15,553 nt of DNA, taken from contig JBAWYD010000062.1 of the NCBI GenBank assembly GCA_037143735.1, forward strand, positions 1 to 15,553. Direction: 5' to 3'. A program made the position numbers and the translations under genes. How positions within the stretch are numbered: the first letter of the stretch is position 1; each line of letters opens with the position of its first letter. Below the pieces are notes generated by a model. That model saw nothing but the letters and a program-made list of their open reading frames with translations, did not search any database and had not been told where the DNA came from. Shown in pieces: positions 13,199 through 15,553 of the stretch. The DNA comes from JAPLJQ01 sp037143735. Lineage in GTDB: Bacteria > Desulfobacterota > Syntrophia > Syntrophales > UBA2185.

Positions 13199-14773
13199 AT
13201 GAGGGTCGCAATTGTCGCGCCGCCATATCCACTGGAAGAATGTCCCGCTCCTCCTCTGGGCGTCACCTATGTGGCTGCAGCGTTCGAAGAGTCCGGTGCA
13301 GACGTGATAATCATCGACTACATCAATTCCCGCTATAGCCATGAAAATCTTATTGCCGAACTTGATGATTTTAAACCGGATATTGTGGGAGTGACTTCAG
13401 TGACGATGAATTTTCCCGTTGCGGCCCGGATCATAAAAACGGTGAAGGATTATGACCCATCCATCATAACCGTCATGGGGGGGCCTCATGTGACATTTGA
13501 TGTCTTAAATACACTGCAACGTTATCCGGAAATAGATCTGATCGTTATGGGTGAAGGGGAAGAAACGATCATGGAACTCATGTCCTGCGGCATGAATCGA
13601 AAACAATGGCCGGATATCCGCGGGATTGCCTTTCGCCAAAATGGTCAATTCTTGAGCACCGGCATGAGAGAATTTATCGATAATATAGACGTTCTTCCCC
13701 TTCCGGCACGGCATCTCATATCTCATTCCCGGTATCAGGCGCTTGGCTACCCCATCAGCATCATTACCAGCCGCGGATGTCCCTATTCATGTATCTTCTG
13801 TCTGGGAAGACGCATGGTGGGGAAAAAAGTTCGTCGAAGGAAAGCGTCACTTGTTGTCGATGAGATGGAACAAATTCTGTCGTACGGCTGGAATAGAATT
13901 AATGTTGCGGATGACCTTTTCACATCGGACAGAGAAAGTGTTCGTGCGATATGCGGGGAGATTTATAAGAGAGGCCTTAAATTTACGTGGAGCGCCTTCG
14001 CAAGGGTAAATACGGTCGACAAAAAGACGCTTGAGATGATGCGGGATGCGGGATGCGACAGCATCAGTTTCGGTGTCGAAACGGGCAACGCGGAAATGCT
14101 GGAACGCATCCAGAAGGGAATTACGGTCGAGCAGATCCGTAGCGCCGTTAAAATCTGTAAGGAAGTTGGAATTATTGCCCATGCATCCTTCATGGTCGGC
14201 CTTCCGGGAGAATCAAAGGAAACGCTCATGGAGTCGAGGGAATTTGCCCGCAGTTTAGGAATTTTATACGGATATCATATTCTGACTCCTTTTCCTGGTA
14301 CAACGGTAAGAGAGGATATAGAAAAGTACGATCTCGAGATATTGACCGATGACTGGAGTCGTTACGACGCAAACAGCGCTATTGTGAGAACGTCTTCCCT
14401 TACCGCCGAAGAGATCAACCGGTTTGTTGCCGGGTACGATGAGGAAGTCCATGCATTTTTCGAACAAATGCTTGAGGGGTATAAGAACAGCACAAATTCA
14501 GCGGAAGAAAATCTCAGGGTAGATGGACATTTCAAGGCCAATCTCGTTTACAAAATCCTTTCAGAAGATCTCATAGAATCCTGCGGGACGGTTCCCGCAG
14601 ATTCTTCGGATATTTCATCCGGCAAAGCGGTTGAATTGCTTTGCGGCAGAATTGCTGAAAAAACAGGGATGGACGGAGTTTTGATAGACAAGACAATAAA
14701 ACACTTCATCTATTCTGGGTATCTCAAGTCACGTCATGAGGTTGGACGGATCATCTGGTACTGGACGAGGTAA
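13199..14773 (+). CDS. B12-binding-domain radical SAM protein
   Basis: A 524-residue class B-type radical SAM enzyme. The N-terminal cobalamin-binding-like Rossmann domain (1-130) has PPYPLEECPAPPLGVTYVAA, VGVTSVTMNF, VMGGPHVTF and VMGEGEETI; it lacks the DxHxxG motif, as is usual in this radical SAM group. The radical SAM core follows with SRGCPYSCIFC (191-201), giving the CxxxCxxC cluster ligands C194, C198 and C201, then SFGVETGN (290-297) and FMVGLPGESKETL (331-343). The C-terminal 120 residues are helical and unrecognised. Known relatives methylate unactivated carbons (such as HpnP on hopanoids) or perform cyclisations (BchE), using B12 and SAM. The substrate here is unknown. Its ATG follows the acyltransferase stop with no gap, and GGGAG stands just before it. 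Confidence 0.9.
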   Translation: MRVAIVAPPYPLEECPAPPLGVTYVAAAFEESGADVIIIDYINSRYSHENLIAELDDFKPDIVGVTSVTMNFPVAARIIKTVKDYDPSIITVMGGPHVTFDVLNTLQRYPEIDLIVMGEGEETIMELMSCGMNRKQWPDIRGIAFRQNGQFLSTGMREFIDNIDVLPLPARHLISHSRYQALGYPISIITSRGCPYSCIFCLGRRMVGKKVRRRKASLVVDEMEQILSYGWNRINVADDLFTSDRESVRAICGEIYKRGLKFTWSAFARVNTVDKKTLEMMRDAGCDSISFGVETGNAEMLERIQKGITVEQIRSAVKICKEVGIIAHASFMVGLPGESKETLMESREFARSLGILYGYHILTPFPGTTVREDIEKYDLEILTDDWSRYDANSAIVRTSSLTAEEINRFVAGYDEEVHAFFEQMLEGYKNSTNSAEENLRVDGHFKANLVYKILSEDLIESCGTVPADSSDISSGKAVELLCGRIAEKTGMDGVLIDKTIKHFIYSGYLKSRHEVGRIIWYWTR

Positions 14774-14784
14774 AGCGGAATCGA

Positions 14785-15450
14785 TTAATCAAGTTCCCGC
14801 CACTTTTCTCGTGCCTGTTCTGTTATCTGATTGCAGTGTGCTCGTTTCAGTATCCCCATTGTCTTTATCATGGGAAGCTCGGCAAACAATCCGGAAGACA
14901 GAGCCATGTTATAAATACAGTACGGTGCTTGTCCCCCTTCAGCGGGATCGGCAAAGATGTCGTGTATGACAAGATATCCACCTGGGAGGAGGTGGGGGAC
15001 CCAGCAGTTGTAATCCTTGAATACCGCTTCAAAAGAATGACCTCCGTCAATAAAGACCATACCTAACGGTGTCACCCATGATCTGGCAACCACTTCCGAT
15101 TTTGCGACAATGGGCACCACCGTGTCTTCCAGAGAAAGATCTGTGACGACTTTTCTAAATATTTTAAATGTATTAATTTGTCCTGTCTCCTGATCGAAGA
15201 GTTCGGGGTCAAAATAGTCCTGACCAGGTTGCTGTTCTTCAGAACCCCTGTGATGATCGATGGAAAAGAGAATTTTACCGTTCGCTCTGCAACCCATTCC
15301 GATATATGCTGTGGATTTTCCGCAATAACTCCCAATTTCCAGGCAGGGGCCCAATTTGGTTGCTATATCGGCAAGTTCATATAGGCGGTACGCTTCTTCG
15401 ACGGAGAGAAATCCCTTGAATGGAAACACACTCAGATCATTGATATCCAT
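14785..15450 (-). CDS. Class I SAM-dependent methyltransferase (Methyltransf_24-like)
   Basis: A 221-residue methyltransferase of the compact Methyltransf_24-like type often found in glycan and natural-product loci. Motif I is LEIGSYCGKSTAYIG (37-51). FSIDHHRGSEEQQPGQ (62-77) carries the acidic strand-2 region. FIDGGHSFEAVFKDYNCW (133-150) and LLPGGYLVIHDIF (154-166) give the metal-binding-like D-G-x-H and D residues seen in this family. The ATG at 15450 has AAAGGA about nine bases upstream on the coding strand. It converges on the radical SAM gene with an 11-base gap. It is transcribed separately from the + strand cluster, but its family fits the same modification theme. The acceptor is unknown. 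Confidence 0.85.
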   Translation of the reverse strand: MDINDLSVFPFKGFLSVEEAYRLYELADIATKLGPCLEIGSYCGKSTAYIGMGCRANGKILFSIDHHRGSEEQQPGQDYFDPELFDQETGQINTFKIFRKVVTDLSLEDTVVPIVAKSEVVARSWVTPLGMVFIDGGHSFEAVFKDYNCWVPHLLPGGYLVIHDIFADPAEGGQAPYCIYNMALSSGLFAELPMIKTMGILKRAHCNQITEQAREKWRELD

Positions 15451-15500
15451 ATCCGGCTATCCTTTCTGATAATAATTAGTTAAGTCATATACACGTTTTC

Positions 15501-15550
15501 ACCTACCCGAGAACGAGTCTGAAAAAAAGTACTTCTTGATATAGGTAGGT
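15501..15550. repeat. Short inverted repeat upstream of the - strand methyltransferase
   Basis: ACCTACC (15501-15507) and GGTAGGT (15544-15550) are perfect inverted copies 36 bases apart, flanking a run of seven As and an AAGTACTT palindrome (15527-15534). It sits about 50-100 bases upstream of the - strand methyltransferase start and could be a regulator site. Its extent cannot be judged because the window ends here. Confidence 0.3.
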
Positions 15551-15553
15551 ATT

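Noticed and set aside
14774..14815. Possible terminator between the radical SAM gene and the convergent methyltransferase
   Set aside because: GCGGAA and TTCCCGC can pair only with a bulge and lack a proper T-run; most of the stretch is coding sequence of the methyltransferase.

Overview
The window looks like chromosomal DNA from a Gram-negative bacterium of moderate GC content. The LptF/LptG pair implies an LPS-type outer membrane. The family mix (DUF2062, RsmA, PanC, PanD, DUF502, a divergent methionine adenosyltransferase, a long-form adenosylhomocysteinase, a B12-binding radical SAM protein) fits an anaerobe of the former Deltaproteobacteria (Desulfobacterota, perhaps Syntrophia-like). 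That placement is inferred from the gene repertoire, not from a search. No tRNA, rRNA, CRISPR array, insertion sequence or phage gene was seen.

Left part (1-6168, all + strand) is housekeeping. A DUF2062 membrane protein overlaps rsmA (16S rRNA dimethyladenosine methyltransferase). A promoter-like site at the rsmA stop codon leads into a structured leader before panC and panD, two enzymes of pantothenate synthesis. The leader holds two mutually exclusive hairpins, the layout of a transcription attenuator or riboswitch expression platform. A terminator follows panD. Next comes an operon of a DUF502 membrane protein, metK and ahcY, which make S-adenosylmethionine and clear S-adenosylhomocysteine.

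Middle part (6169-8716): a long hairpin terminator separates ahcY from the convergent lptF-lptG operon (- strand, ATGA overlap), which encodes the permease of the LPS export ABC transporter. A 210-base divergent intergenic region with promoter-like sites and palindromes follows.

Right part (8717-14773, + strand) is a tightly packed, apparently co-transcribed set of six genes: a PHP-domain phosphoesterase, a GT4 glycosyltransferase, a class I SAM methyltransferase, an alpha/alpha-toroid protein with QW-like repeats (terpene-cyclase/prenyltransferase-like or six-hairpin-glycosidase-like), a left-handed beta-helix acyltransferase and a B12-binding radical SAM enzyme. A second SAM methyltransferase gene converges on it from the - strand. 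Together they look like a small biosynthetic or surface-glycan/glycolipid modification locus whose product I cannot name. It is the best candidate here for an undescribed system. The best-supported regulatory novelty is the panC leader.
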